A stretch of DNA of 23,505 bases from Oscillospiraceae bacterium (GTDB lineage: Bacteria > Bacillota_A > Clostridia > Oscillospirales > JAAYXM01): the NCBI GenBank assembly GCA_017532355.1, contig JAFXJK010000003.1, positions 1 through 23,505 of the forward strand, written 5' to 3'. The position numbers and the translations under genes were made by a program. Under the pieces are notes generated by a model, which saw only the letters and a program-made list of their open reading frames with translations, was not told where the DNA came from and did not search any database. Below are positions 17,701-22,850 of this stretch, in pieces. Positions within the stretch are counted from its first letter, which is position 1; every line of letters starts with the position of its first letter.

Positions 17701-17842
17701 CTTCGACGGCAAGGGTGTTGAGGACGCAACGTATAAATACCCGATGAAGACCGATGCAAAATCGTTTACAATGACGTACGACACGGGGCTTCTCCCGAAG
17801 GCGTATGCAATCTTCGAAAACGGCGTAATCTACAGCAAATAA
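11765..17842 (+). CDS. Secreted heparinase II/III-family polysaccharide lyase
   Basis: An exported multi-domain protein of 2025 residues. The signal peptide ends near residue 28 (VASA). A helical N-terminal part carries two CxxC pairs (C113/C116 and C142/C145), probably a structural zinc site. The heparinase II/III-like region has HNHAD (667-671), DFGY shortly after, and GHNTVVVD with His711. Enzymes of this group cleave uronic-acid polysaccharides by beta-elimination; the polymer here is unknown. Two beta-rich, carbohydrate-binding-like modules start near 1165 and 1399. InlB-type repeats follow from about 1690, then a C-terminal segment like that of the upstream secreted protein. The frame is open from 11690, but the ATG at 11765 follows GGGAGGAG and begins the signal peptide. 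It uses more ACG and GCG codons than the upstream gene, suggesting lower expression. The fold is well supported; activity is not proved. Confidence 0.88.
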   Translation: MRKRVLSLILCVCLCISFIPAMGTVASAVEESSSAKTGRTLYTDEMVAAARANIANYTWAAEERDAAVAAADKYVALGADYIWNNITSQDIPRAYAVAFEKGHPIRDPYEFHCRYCNADLLEDHGNYPWTVDAVNNPWKITCPECKKEFPSNDFGKFYELGRTKENGGLFNRKTALEAHRAMLIEKNLLPADAVAMTSPGDDLSASWYKYYGYGVDGGYLHNDLYPEVGTSGCDVKFTPETGETTGRWGVDDGLGYNTGRVYDNGLPENHSYIPYYNHFGVWYFSGSAIAASALDKLGRAYLYTGDEKYGRLGAIILDRVADIYPSLNLKPYTMYPNSTGGSSDAGKDLGRIWGCFSAEIYASSYDIFWPMYEDAEVIAFLSEKAEYYGMENDKTTAEKIRKNVADGTCREIFTVCKNAWLYANFGIHQQAIIKAAIALDEPTETKAMIDWAFAASKSDGHTYNTGGDISRNIIDIVYRDGNNAESPVYNQYAITELIDAAVALDRYADVGHDIGQRSLLSHPKYVKMINAFMPLTLTRRGLKGTGDTGAPAQYGYYPDIDTLIKAFGAIKDNPDVQEEAVKIAQQLALRGVNGRYYDIFTPNAGSLQSDVNAVVSAYGQYDWDKSTILTGYGYGILRDGTVKSVSYDGPRDTQRDFMLNFSAHPKHNHADWLDLGMEAYGIPFTSDFGYAEFMVTGDPHSNQLTSATIGHNTVVVDEKNSSTPSDGTPQYPLHFDAKDTRVKVMDASTPVAYASSGVSEYRRTVVMVDASDEISYGIDFFHIEGGNDHLYTFMPNSNTRPTSDLSFVKQVDQPQADWKTEKNYYWTSSYAGPTVQFGRDPLTSPDASYTSLKYPRGYTWFYDVERADNPGTGEFFVDYKIEDFRGYSRNGDLNPRLRITMLNDFDVNEVSLVSTIPQRIKTNEKIGHFEKVFVRRKGENLDSLFTAVYEPYRGGNRYVDALSSVKIDVASGTENAGDEAKAVKVELEDGRIDYVVYATNKDVTYKVTDTEMGYSFDFRGFVGVWTLDENGDNTYAYLNDGSTIGTGTAKVKNMSGALTGEVTNFQKELSLDNWADVTFDEAVSEDTLADLVDRLVIFDRTEPGTGAYLIEGVTKTGDSTARLSFGSTSTIDGFVDAFDESKGYKYIIEDGAEFSIPMSYEATPYEGKLSYVFSHDAHFSTKGNKGTAYSDVTKLGFDDTDPAVSTGEWGNLESRNTGSTYASGMSSSLVVHRSGDFINLAFDAAKHNSTDGYYTYDSKLSSSANSPIAMIVINVPKTGTYAPSLAAQAVSSSGQVFETYLIKETAANKNLTAAQIRNSLDIADRIGAYDSSVGGLQEFGDVELSAGVYYLAFVPVERGEKTGSQNLGQVYLQPTAFHLDPVSYTEIGPYEPEKLGDDGKLVYNFGISSFNTANKIYPYGSETPTWYFGDTAQNVKDYYTALGEEAPTYSSPLNTFSDQSAEAKARDKYIPWKTTLEDADRGRIVWFRSGISLYLHHTYGGLHEKNYDYLNLNRTDKWQYVGYTGNLDRAQLFSWYNGLHNQVKANGMRPIGSANECTILKINIPTAAEYDVSISTNMGTGKPGFAAYIVPTTVSFPSTYAERLPYQVVRDEWTTTEKTGKFTANLAGDYYFIIETFSTDNTTTPDVGRWDMDLKSLTLTATGEVQATKTAATLKKEEEKAFTAGNPMLSMVEDTSATVTVLARETSDKDTADKELLEKIIEKTTVEKAGDVCTVEAPEIEGYTFRYWGVGLGRNMMPVSTETEYSFKAPKGNTFLSAFYSYDDAEDSVVEFYNANGEVVSRKLYKMGDVIDIPELQTLTGVGNSIGWVGYINGIEELETFTPDDEIIAVNPIMTFTAAYDEEEVAANKNITITAEGSTGITGAGEYVFGDVVTLTAPYRQNGGGYGLFVGWKKNGEIVSLSREYTFNAATDTTVTAVYAGFLPTVVESVRKILVSALGDNATVAEFIGCDGALEQGFIFDGKGVEDATYKYPMKTDAKSFTMTYDTGLLPKAYAIFENGVIYSK

Positions 17843-17845
17843 AAG

Positions 17846-17880
17846 AAAAAAGCGAAGCAATTAGTTGCTTCGCTTTTTCT
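17846..17880. terminator. Bidirectional terminator between convergent genes
   Basis: The stem AAAAAGCGAAGCAA / TTGCTTCGCTTTTT with loop TTAG has T runs on both strands. It serves the lyase on the plus strand and the small operon ending at 17916 on the minus strand. Confidence 0.95.
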
Positions 17881-17915
17881 TTTGCGCAATATTATAATGA
17901 AAGGAAAGAAAACAT

Positions 17916-18335
17916 CTATGACAGCTCAAGGCCGTACATAGCAATAGTGAAGTTTGTAAGCGCGCGTTCGCGCTTTCGGTAAAGCGTCCGTGCCTCATAT
18001 CCGAATTCGTCGGAAAGATGCCTCATTTTTGATGGCGAGGAGGACATATAAAACTTCTCAAGCAGCTTTCTGTCCTCGGGGCTTAAAGAGGCAAGCCCAC
18101 GTTCGATGATGTTGATAAGCTTTTGTGCGGAATTTATATTCGCAGAAAGTCTTTCCATTTCAACCATCGCGTTTATGAATTCGGTTTCGGCGCGTTTGCT
18201 TCTCTCGCCGAGGCTTGTTTTCGGAGAACGCATTGTTTCCGACACAAGCTGCAGCCTCTCCTTGGAGTTAAGAAGGCCGATTTTCATCTGTTTGTAACGC
18301 CGAAGGTCATCCTCGGTGCATATTCGCCAATCCAT
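17916..18335 (-). CDS. Phage-type sigma-like regulator (DUF1492/ArpU-like)
   Basis: A protein of 139 residues starting MDWRICTEDDLRRYKQMKIG. The N-terminal half looks like a long helical or coiled-coil region. The C-terminal half (LSPEDRKLLEKFY, then FGYEARTLYRKRERAL) resembles the sigma-70 region-4 helix-turn-helix of DUF1492 and ArpU proteins, which in phages control late or packaging genes. The ATG at 18335 follows AAAGGAGGT and lies 4 bp after the stop of the preceding gene. The frame is open further upstream, but that part is antisense to no conserved start and has no ribosome site. It is the last gene of a three-gene operon facing away from a CI/LexA-type repressor. No phage structural genes are nearby. 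Family assignment is from pattern resemblance only. Confidence 0.7.
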   Translation of the reverse strand: MDWRICTEDDLRRYKQMKIGLLNSKERLQLVSETMRSPKTSLGERSKRAETEFINAMVEMERLSANINSAQKLINIIERGLASLSPEDRKLLEKFYMSSSPSKMRHLSDEFGYEARTLYRKRERALTNFTIAMYGLELS

Positions 18336-18339
18336 AAGC

Positions 18340-18690
18340 CTAAAAACCTCCTTTCCAGGTGCGAAAACGAAGAGTGTAATCGTCATAATAGCCAAGCTTT
18401 CCGCACTCGCGAAGCTCGCGGAGAACCTTGAGACATTCGCTCTTCGGACGCTCCTTGCAACGGGAAACCCTTGCCGCGAGCTCATCGAGGCTCTGGTCAA
18501 GGTCTTCCTTGATGCACATAGAAATAACTGCATAAGTTATATTTTTGGTCGGCTCGTAAAAGTTGAGCGACCAGATGGGTTGTTTTTCAAGTGGCGGTCT
18601 TCCACGACGCTGTGGAGTCACCTGCGGTTTTCTCTCCGGCATAATGCCGAGAATGTCGTTAATCTCTCTTTCAATGTCTGTAATTATCAT
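18340..18690 (-). CDS. Small protein with an AT-hook-like motif, unknown function
   Basis: 116 residues, of no family I can name. The motif QRRGRPPLEKQP (residues 27-38) looks like an AT-hook, which binds the minor groove of AT-rich DNA. The rest (ITYAVISMCIKEDLDQSLDE, then LKVLRELRECGKLGYY) suggests a small helical, possibly winged-helix, domain. The ATG at 18690 follows GGGAGA. Its 5' end overlaps the upstream zinc-ribbon gene by about 20 bp and its stop lies 4 bp before the next start, so the three genes are probably translated together. It may be a DNA-binding accessory protein of a phage-derived cassette; that is inference. Confidence 0.7.
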   Translation of the reverse strand: MIITDIEREINDILGIMPERKPQVTPQRRGRPPLEKQPIWSLNFYEPTKNITYAVISMCIKEDLDQSLDELAARVSRCKERPKSECLKVLRELRECGKLGYYDDYTLRFRTWKGGF

Positions 18691-18880
18691 TGCTGTTTTT
18701 CTCCCATGTCTCGTAATACCGAATACAGTAGTCGCACCCTACCGTATCCCCGTCCTTGTTCTCTGCGAGTCTGTCTCCTCCGTCAAGCTGCGCACCGCAG
18801 ACGGGGCAGAAGTACTCCGGCAGAGTCTGAAAATCCGGCCTGCCGCACACCGCCCGCGGCAAAAAGCCCGGATAGTTCAT
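18671..18880 (-). CDS. Small zinc-ribbon protein
   Basis: 69 residues with two Cys pairs, CPVCG (residues 25-29) and CDYC (about 49-52), in the spacing of a zinc ribbon. The acidic linker between them (GGDRLAENKDGD) is typical of small phage or mobile-element zinc-ribbon proteins. The ATG follows a near-perfect ribosome site, AAGGAGGCGACAA. It is the first gene of the minus-strand operon, directly behind a TTGACA promoter with an overlapping palindrome. The precise function is unknown. Confidence 0.75.
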   Translation of the reverse strand: MNYPGFLPRAVCGRPDFQTLPEYFCPVCGAQLDGGDRLAENKDGDTVGCDYCIRYYETWEKNSNDNYRH

Positions 18881-18933
18881 AAATTTGTCGCCTCCTTAAA
18901 TCTTTGGGATATTGTTGTCGTAACGTGTCAAGT

Positions 18934-18950
18934 TATCATTTGTAATGATA
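18934..18950. promoter_or_regulatory. Candidate operator (17-bp dyad) at the operon start
   Basis: Arms TATCATT and AATGATA surround TGT, a perfect 7-bp inverted repeat. It abuts the minus-strand -10 box and covers the expected transcription start, a normal place for a repressor site. A related half, AATGATATA, lies in the repressor's own promoter at 19039-19047. Binding by the divergent CI/LexA-type repressor is inference. Confidence 0.55.
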
Positions 18951-18978
18951 TATTATCACCGATTTGATTTTATGTCAA
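18950..18978 (-). promoter_or_regulatory. Promoter of the three-gene minus-strand operon
   Basis: On the minus strand, a perfect TTGACA (18978-18973) and TAATAT (18955-18950) with a 17-bp spacer, 70 bp upstream of the zinc-ribbon start. The dyad at 18934-18950 lies just downstream of the -10 box. Confidence 0.75.
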
Positions 18979-19019
18979 CAACATTAATGTTTCTTTTTTC
19001 GACAAAAAATTTAAAATGC

Positions 19020-19048
19020 TTGAAAATTAACATATTAAATGATATACT
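19020..19048 (+). promoter_or_regulatory. Promoter of the CI/LexA-type repressor gene
   Basis: TTGAAA (19020-19025) and TATACT (19043-19048) with a 17-bp spacer, 40 bp before the GTG start. AATGATATA overlaps the -10 box and matches one half of the operator-like dyad near the divergent promoter, which suggests autoregulation. Confidence 0.75.
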
Positions 19049-19087
19049 CAAATACAGATAAAAATTTTCATAAGGAGTGAGGCGGTT

Positions 19088-19678
19088 GTGATTGCCAGAG
19101 AAATAAAGCGGCTGAGACTTGAGAGCGGAATCTCGCAGACTTCACTTGCGAGAAGCCTTGGAGTGCGCCAATCGACCGTCGCGATGTGGGAAAGCGGAAA
19201 GAATAACCCCGGATATGAAACTCTCATAAGGATTGCCGATTTCTTTGGAGTGGGCGTCGATGTTCTCTGCGGTGAGAAGAATGAAGTCACGAAAGTCCCC
19301 GTTCTCGGTCGTGTTGCGGCGGGGCCGCCGATAAGTGCGACGGAGGATATAATTGGCTACGAGGAAATTTCCCCCGAGCTTTCTCGCTCAGGCGAGTTTT
19401 TTGCGCTTCGGATAAACGGAGAGAGTATGGAGCCGAGAATGAAGGAGGGCGATACAGTCATCGTCCGCCGTCAGCCCTGTGTCGAGAACGGCGACATTGC
19501 AATCGTCCTAATCGGTCAGGAGGAAGCAACCTGCAAGCGGTTCTATCGCTATAAAGAGGGAATCAGCCTTGTTTCAATAAATCCGCAGTATGCGCCGATG
19601 TTTTTCTCTGAAGAGGAGCTCGCTCAAACAAAGATAGAGGTGCTCGGTCGCGTCTGCGAGCTTCGTGCAAGGTTTTAA
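19088..19678 (+). CDS. CI/LexA-type repressor: XRE HTH plus S24 peptidase
   Basis: A DNA-binding repressor of 196 residues. An XRE/Cro-CI helix-turn-helix covers residues 2-60 (SQTSLARSLGVRQSTVAMWE). The C-terminal half is a LexA/UmuD-like S24 domain. Its marks are a putative self-cleavage bond Ala78-Gly79 in GRVAAGPP, nucleophile Ser113 in NGESMEP, and general-base Lys150 in TCKRF. All catalytic parts appear intact, so cleavage stimulated by RecA during DNA damage is expected. A GTG start follows AAGGAGTGAGG. It diverges from the zinc-ribbon operon across a 207-bp promoter region, the usual layout of a phage genetic switch. Its HTH is unlike that of SOS LexA, so it is not the global LexA. 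The target is inferred to be the divergent operon. Confidence 0.88.
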   Translation: MIAREIKRLRLESGISQTSLARSLGVRQSTVAMWESGKNNPGYETLIRIADFFGVGVDVLCGEKNEVTKVPVLGRVAAGPPISATEDIIGYEEISPELSRSGEFFALRINGESMEPRMKEGDTVIVRRQPCVENGDIAIVLIGQEEATCKRFYRYKEGISLVSINPQYAPMFFSEEELAQTKIEVLGRVCELRARF

Positions 19679-19716
19679 AAAAAGAAAAAAGCTCTGCAAG
19701 AATCTCTTGCAGAGCT
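19676..19716. terminator. Terminator between the repressor and degV genes
   Basis: A perfect 12-bp stem, AGCTCTGCAAGA / TCTTGCAGAGCT, with loop ATC. On the minus strand it is followed by a long T-rich run, so it is a strong terminator for the DegV gene. On the plus strand the tail (GTTTGTATAG) is weaker. Confidence 0.9.
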
Positions 19717-19730
19717 GTTTGTATAGTTTC

Positions 19731-20594
19731 TTATCTGTTCTTTCCGAGGAAGAAGACGGCGATTGTTCCCGGACCCGAGTGGAGACCGATAACAGGGCCG
19801 ATGTCGGTGACGATGGAGACTTTTGCACCGAACTTTTCTGTGAGAGATGCCTTGATGTATTCCGCATCTTCACGGCAGTCCGCCTGGCAGATATAAACCT
19901 CGCCGGTTTTATCGATTGCAAGCTCGTCATACTTTGCGACAAGAGCATCGAGAGATGCGCGTCTTCCGCGGACCTTTGACATGCTGATGAGGTGACCCTC
20001 ATCGTCAACGTGGAGGACGGGCTTGATATTGAGCATACCGCCGAGAAGCGCAGTCGCCGCGCTTACTCTGCCGCCTGCCTTAAGGTACTTAAGGTCGTCA
20101 ACCGTGAACCAGTGGCAGAGGTGAAGTCTCGTATCCATAACATAGCGTGCAACCTCTTCAATCGAAGCGCCTGCCGCCTTCTTTTCTGCTGCGAAGTGAA
20201 CGAGAAGGCCTTCGCCGGCGGATGCGCAGAGCGTATCGACGGCGATGACGCGGTTGTTCGGGAATTCCTCGAGAAGGTCGTCAGCTGCAAGGCGAGCCGC
20301 GTTGTATGTGTTTGAAAGACCTGATGAGAATGCGAGATACAGAACATCACGACCTGCTTCGAGCTCGGGACGGAAAACGTCCTTGAACTCTTCCATATTT
20401 ATTGCAGAAGTCTTTCCTGTTTCGCCGCCACGCATTCTTGCGTAGATTTCATCTGTGGGAATCATATTGTTTTTATAAACTGTTTCGTCATTTGAGAACT
20501 GGAAAGAAAGAGAGGCATATTTTACGCCCCAGCTGTCAAGAATCTCGCTTGCAATATCGCAAGCGGTATCGGTATAAATAACATATTCGCTCAC
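19731..20594 (-). CDS. DegV family protein (fatty-acid binding)
   Basis: 287 residues, the usual family length. DegV/FakB proteins bind a fatty acid and, in characterised cases, present it to the kinase FakA for phosphorylation and entry into phospholipid synthesis. Seen here: YTDTACD near the N-terminus, KTSAIN (about 61-66), FSSGLSNTYNAA, LKAGGRVS and KVRGRR, all in family order, with a final GPGTIAVFF strand. The start is a GTG, after AGGAGGG and before AGCGAATATGTT. No FakA/DAK-type kinase gene lies next to it. It is monocistronic, with its own promoter and terminator. The family is clear; the ligand is unknown. Confidence 0.93.
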   Translation of the reverse strand: MSEYVIYTDTACDIASEILDSWGVKYASLSFQFSNDETVYKNNMIPTDEIYARMRGGETGKTSAINMEEFKDVFRPELEAGRDVLYLAFSSGLSNTYNAARLAADDLLEEFPNNRVIAVDTLCASAGEGLLVHFAAEKKAAGASIEEVARYVMDTRLHLCHWFTVDDLKYLKAGGRVSAATALLGGMLNIKPVLHVDDEGHLISMSKVRGRRASLDALVAKYDELAIDKTGEVYICQADCREDAEYIKASLTEKFGAKVSIVTDIGPVIGLHSGPGTIAVFFLGKNR

Positions 20595-20624
20595 TGGTAA
20601 AACCCTCCTGAAATTTATAATATT

Positions 20625-20652
20625 ATTCTACCACAAAAGGAGATTATTTCAA
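20625..20652 (-). promoter_or_regulatory. Promoter of the degV-type gene
   Basis: On the minus strand, TTGAAA (20652-20647) and TAGAAT (20630-20625) with a 16-bp spacer, about 30 bp upstream of the GTG start. The hexamers are moderately good. Confidence 0.55.
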
Positions 20653-20670
20653 CCTACTGACAGTAAATAG

Positions 20671-20733
20671 AATTCTTCACTGTGGAGGATACGCGGTAGA
20701 GAGGAAAAAGCTGACTCTACCGGGTGGAGAATT
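20671..20733. repeat. Two-stage inverted repeat between divergent genes
   Basis: Outer arms AATTCTTCAC (20671-20680) and GTGGAGAATT (20724-20733) pair with a single T-G wobble. Inner arms CGGTAGAG (20694-20701) and CTCTACCG (20715-20722) pair perfectly. It lies between the divergent degV and HTH-membrane gene promoters and is outside both predicted transcripts. Confidence 0.6.
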
Positions 20734-20746
20734 AACAAAAAATACA

Positions 20747-20775
20747 TTGTTTTGACAAATGTTTTGTGGTATAAT
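20747..20775 (+). promoter_or_regulatory. Extended -10 promoter of the HTH-membrane gene
   Basis: TATAAT (20770-20775) preceded by TGG, giving an extended -10 box. At 17 bp the -35 is TTGTTT (20747-20752). A better TTGACA at 20752-20757 is only 12 bp away and cannot pair with it in the usual way. A short dyad, ACAAA-TGT-TTTGT (20755-20767), sits between the boxes and may be an operator. Confidence 0.65.
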
Positions 20776-20823
20776 AGCGCATATAAGGACAAAAAACCAA
20801 AATTCACGCGGGAAAGGACAGCT

Positions 20824-21429
20824 ATGGGAGATTTAAAGCATATTGTTGCAAAAAATATAGCAGAGCTTCGTCGTGAGGCACAGATGACGCAGTTTGAGCT
20901 CGCAGAGCGGCTCAACTACTCGGATAAAGCTGTGTCGAAATGGGAGCGCGGAGAGTCTCTGCCTGATGTAGTTGTGCTTAAAGCGATTGCGGACACATTC
21001 TCCGTAACGGTTGATTTTCTTCTTGAAGAAGAGCATCCGAAAAAGAAGAAGTTTGGAGAAAACCTCCGCATAAAGATGCAGAATCACGGATTCATTATGG
21101 GAATGTCAATTACGCTTGTGTGGCTTGTCGCGCTCGCTGTTTTTGTTGTCGGAGATGTTTTCCGTGAGAAGACGGCGCTTCACCACTGGCTTGTGTTTAT
21201 GTATGCCGTTCCCGTGACATTCATCGTCTGGCTTGTGTTCAACACGGTTTGGTTCAATAAGAGACTAAACTTCCTTATTATATCACTTATTATGTGGTCA
21301 ACCCTTGCCACGATCTTTGTTTCGCTTTGGATTTATGCAGGCACACCTGTTCGTTTCCTTCCCCTTCTCGGTATCCCCGGACAGGTAATAATAATTTTCT
21401 GGTCGCGAATCAAGAGAAAAAAGCAATAA
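20824..21429 (+). CDS. XRE-family regulator fused to a membrane domain
   Basis: 201 residues. An XRE helix-turn-helix covers residues 5-65 (MTQFELAERLNYSDKAVSKW), close to the common Clostridia form. After a basic linker (HPKKKKFGEN) come about four membrane segments, at roughly 90-112, 120-143, 148-171 and 178-193, ending in RIKRKKQ. This makes it a membrane-tethered transcription regulator; its signal and targets are unknown. The ATG at 20824 follows GGAAAGGACAG; a longer frame to 20752 would start inside the promoter and was rejected. It has its own promoter and a strong terminator. A dyad inside the promoter suggests autoregulation. The fold is clear, the function is not. Confidence 0.85.
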   Translation: MGDLKHIVAKNIAELRREAQMTQFELAERLNYSDKAVSKWERGESLPDVVVLKAIADTFSVTVDFLLEEEHPKKKKFGENLRIKMQNHGFIMGMSITLVWLVALAVFVVGDVFREKTALHHWLVFMYAVPVTFIVWLVFNTVWFNKRLNFLIISLIMWSTLATIFVSLWIYAGTPVRFLPLLGIPGQVIIIFWSRIKRKKQ

Positions 21430-21437
21430 CAATCTGC

Positions 21438-21475
21438 AAACCCACCCTGTTCAGCAATGAACAGGGTGGGTTTTT
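21438..21475 (+). terminator. Terminator after the HTH-membrane gene
   Basis: A 16-bp stem, AAACCCACCCTGTTCA / TGAACAGGGTGGGTTT, with a GCAA loop and a T run. Confidence 0.95.
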
Positions 21476-21533
21476 GCGTCAAATCTGAAAAATCGCAAAG
21501 TTTGCACAAAATCTGCCCTGACCGACCTGTTTT

Positions 21534-21583
21534 TTAGCACGACCGCCATATTGGAATTGACAAATTGGCATCGCGAGTGCTAA
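21534..21583. promoter_or_regulatory. Split CIRCE-like inverted repeat upstream of hrcA
   Basis: TTAGCACGA (21534-21542) matches 7 of 9 bases of the CIRCE left arm. GAGTGCTAA (21575-21583) matches the right arm exactly. The gap is 32 bp instead of 9. Inside it, GCCATATTG and CAAATTGGC pair at 7 of 9 positions, so the whole 50 bp is an imperfect palindrome. A TTGACA (21557-21562) lies within it, but the facing -10 is poor. Confidence 0.5.
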
Positions 21584-21696
21584 AACCGAGGCAAAATTTG
21601 GCACAACCGAATTTTTATAAAAACTATTTTTTGGCGTAAAAAAACGCCGAAAAACGGCTTCTTGTTAATAAAATGTTACATTTTTAGAAAAAAGTA

Positions 21697-21724
21697 TTGA
21701 CAAGAAAGAAAAATTGAGTAAAAT
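21697..21724 (+). promoter_or_regulatory. Promoter of hrcA-grpE
   Basis: A perfect TTGACA (21697-21702) and TAAAAT (21719-21724) with a 16-bp spacer. The CIRCE operator begins 6 bp after the -10 box and so covers the expected start of transcription. Confidence 0.8.
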
Positions 21725-21729
21725 ATAAA

Positions 21730-21756
21730 TTAGCACTCGGGAGTGATGAGTGCTAA
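21730..21756. promoter_or_regulatory. CIRCE operator (HrcA binding site)
   Basis: A perfect consensus: TTAGCACTC (21730-21738), 9-bp spacer, GAGTGCTAA (21748-21756). HrcA binds CIRCE and represses heat-shock genes at normal temperature, so this operon is autoregulated. Confidence 0.98.
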
Positions 21757-21779
21757 ATGAAATTAAAGGAGGTGCCGCG

Positions 21780-22835
21780 ATGAGCCTGAGCGACAGAAAA
21801 AAGAGAATACTCAAGGCCATTGTTGATGAATACATCGAAAACGCAGAGCCGGTAGGCTCGAAAATCATTGCGGCGCGAAGCCGTCTTGATATCTCCCCTG
21901 CGACTATCAGAAACGAGATGTCGGAGCTTGAAGAGCTCGGCTTCCTCGAACAGCCGCACGTTTCGGCAGGTCGAGTGCCGTCCACGGCAGGTTACCGTTT
22001 ATATGTAAACGAGCTTATGCAGAACTACGCGCTCTCCCAACGTGAGGCGGATGCGATAAACTCCGCTCTCAATACGCAGATGCGCGAGCTTGAGAGAATG
22101 CTTCGCGAGTTCGGGCGCCTCGTTTCACAGCTTACGAACTACACCACCTATACGCTTATGCCGACAATCTCCTCGGAGACGGTCAAGAAGTTTGACGTTT
22201 TCCTAATTGAGCCCACCGTGGCAATCGCGGTTATTGTAACGAGCTCGGGTCTTGTAAGAAATAAGAGGATTCGACTTTCGTTCTCGCCGGATGAAGCGGA
22301 GCTTTCCGCGGTTGTTCGTCTTTTGAACCACACGCTCACGGGAAAAACGCTTGACGAGATTTCCCTTTCTCTTATAAAGAGGTTGGTGAGTGAGGCAGGC
22401 AGGCTTGCCGAGCTTGTGAGCGCGGTTTCCGATTTTGCAGGCGAGGTGCTCGATGAAAACCAGGGCGGAGATGTTTATCTCGACGGTATTCCGAGAATCC
22501 TAAATCACCCCGAATACCGCGACCCTGAAAAGGCGCAGGAGCTTCTTTCTTATCTTACAGATAAAGAAGGCATCATCCGCCACACGAAGGAGCATTTCGC
22601 GGAAGAGGAAAACCCTGCACAGATCCGCTTCTCAATAGGAAGTGAAAATGACGACGACGTCTTAAAGGATGCCGGCATTGTTTACGGCAAGTATGACCTT
22701 GGCGGAAAGAAGCAGGGAGTTATAGGAATCGTCGGACCGAGACGAATGGATTACGCAAAAGTCGCGGCGAACTTGAGCTATTTTATAGAAGGCTTTAACA
22801 AGCTTCTTCGCGATTCTTTCTTTAACGACATCTGA
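21780..22835 (+). CDS. hrcA: Heat-inducible transcription repressor HrcA
   Basis: 351 residues, the usual size. The N-terminal winged helix starts MSLSDRKKRILKAIVDEYIE. Family marks are EPVGSK, SPATIRNEMSELEELGFL, and HVSAGRVPSTAGYRLYV. The C-terminal dimerisation and GAF-like part ends in GIVGPRRMDYAKV. HrcA represses CIRCE-controlled chaperone genes and is released on heat stress, in a loop involving the GroE chaperonin. The ATG at 21780 is chosen because AAAGGAGGTG lies at 21765-21774 and the product begins with the family N-terminus. A GTG at 21750 in the same frame lies inside CIRCE and would add ten unsupported residues. It is first in the operon, 15 bp before grpE. Confidence 0.98.
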   Translation: MSLSDRKKRILKAIVDEYIENAEPVGSKIIAARSRLDISPATIRNEMSELEELGFLEQPHVSAGRVPSTAGYRLYVNELMQNYALSQREADAINSALNTQMRELERMLREFGRLVSQLTNYTTYTLMPTISSETVKKFDVFLIEPTVAIAVIVTSSGLVRNKRIRLSFSPDEAELSAVVRLLNHTLTGKTLDEISLSLIKRLVSEAGRLAELVSAVSDFAGEVLDENQGGDVYLDGIPRILNHPEYRDPEKAQELLSYLTDKEGIIRHTKEHFAEEENPAQIRFSIGSENDDDVLKDAGIVYGKYDLGGKKQGVIGIVGPRRMDYAKVAANLSYFIEGFNKLLRDSFFNDI

Positions 22836-22850
22836 GGAGGTATAAAATAG

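Noticed and set aside
17237..17860. 207-residue minus-strand frame at the lyase end
   Set aside because: It starts in the bidirectional terminator and is antisense to the InlB-like region.
18316..18967. Plus-strand frames opposite the small operon
   Set aside because: They are antisense to three genes with good ribosome sites and coherent spacing.
20752..20823. 24-residue N-terminal extension of the HTH-membrane protein
   Set aside because: It overlaps the -10 box, so it cannot be in the transcript; the ATG at 20824 gives the normal HTH start.
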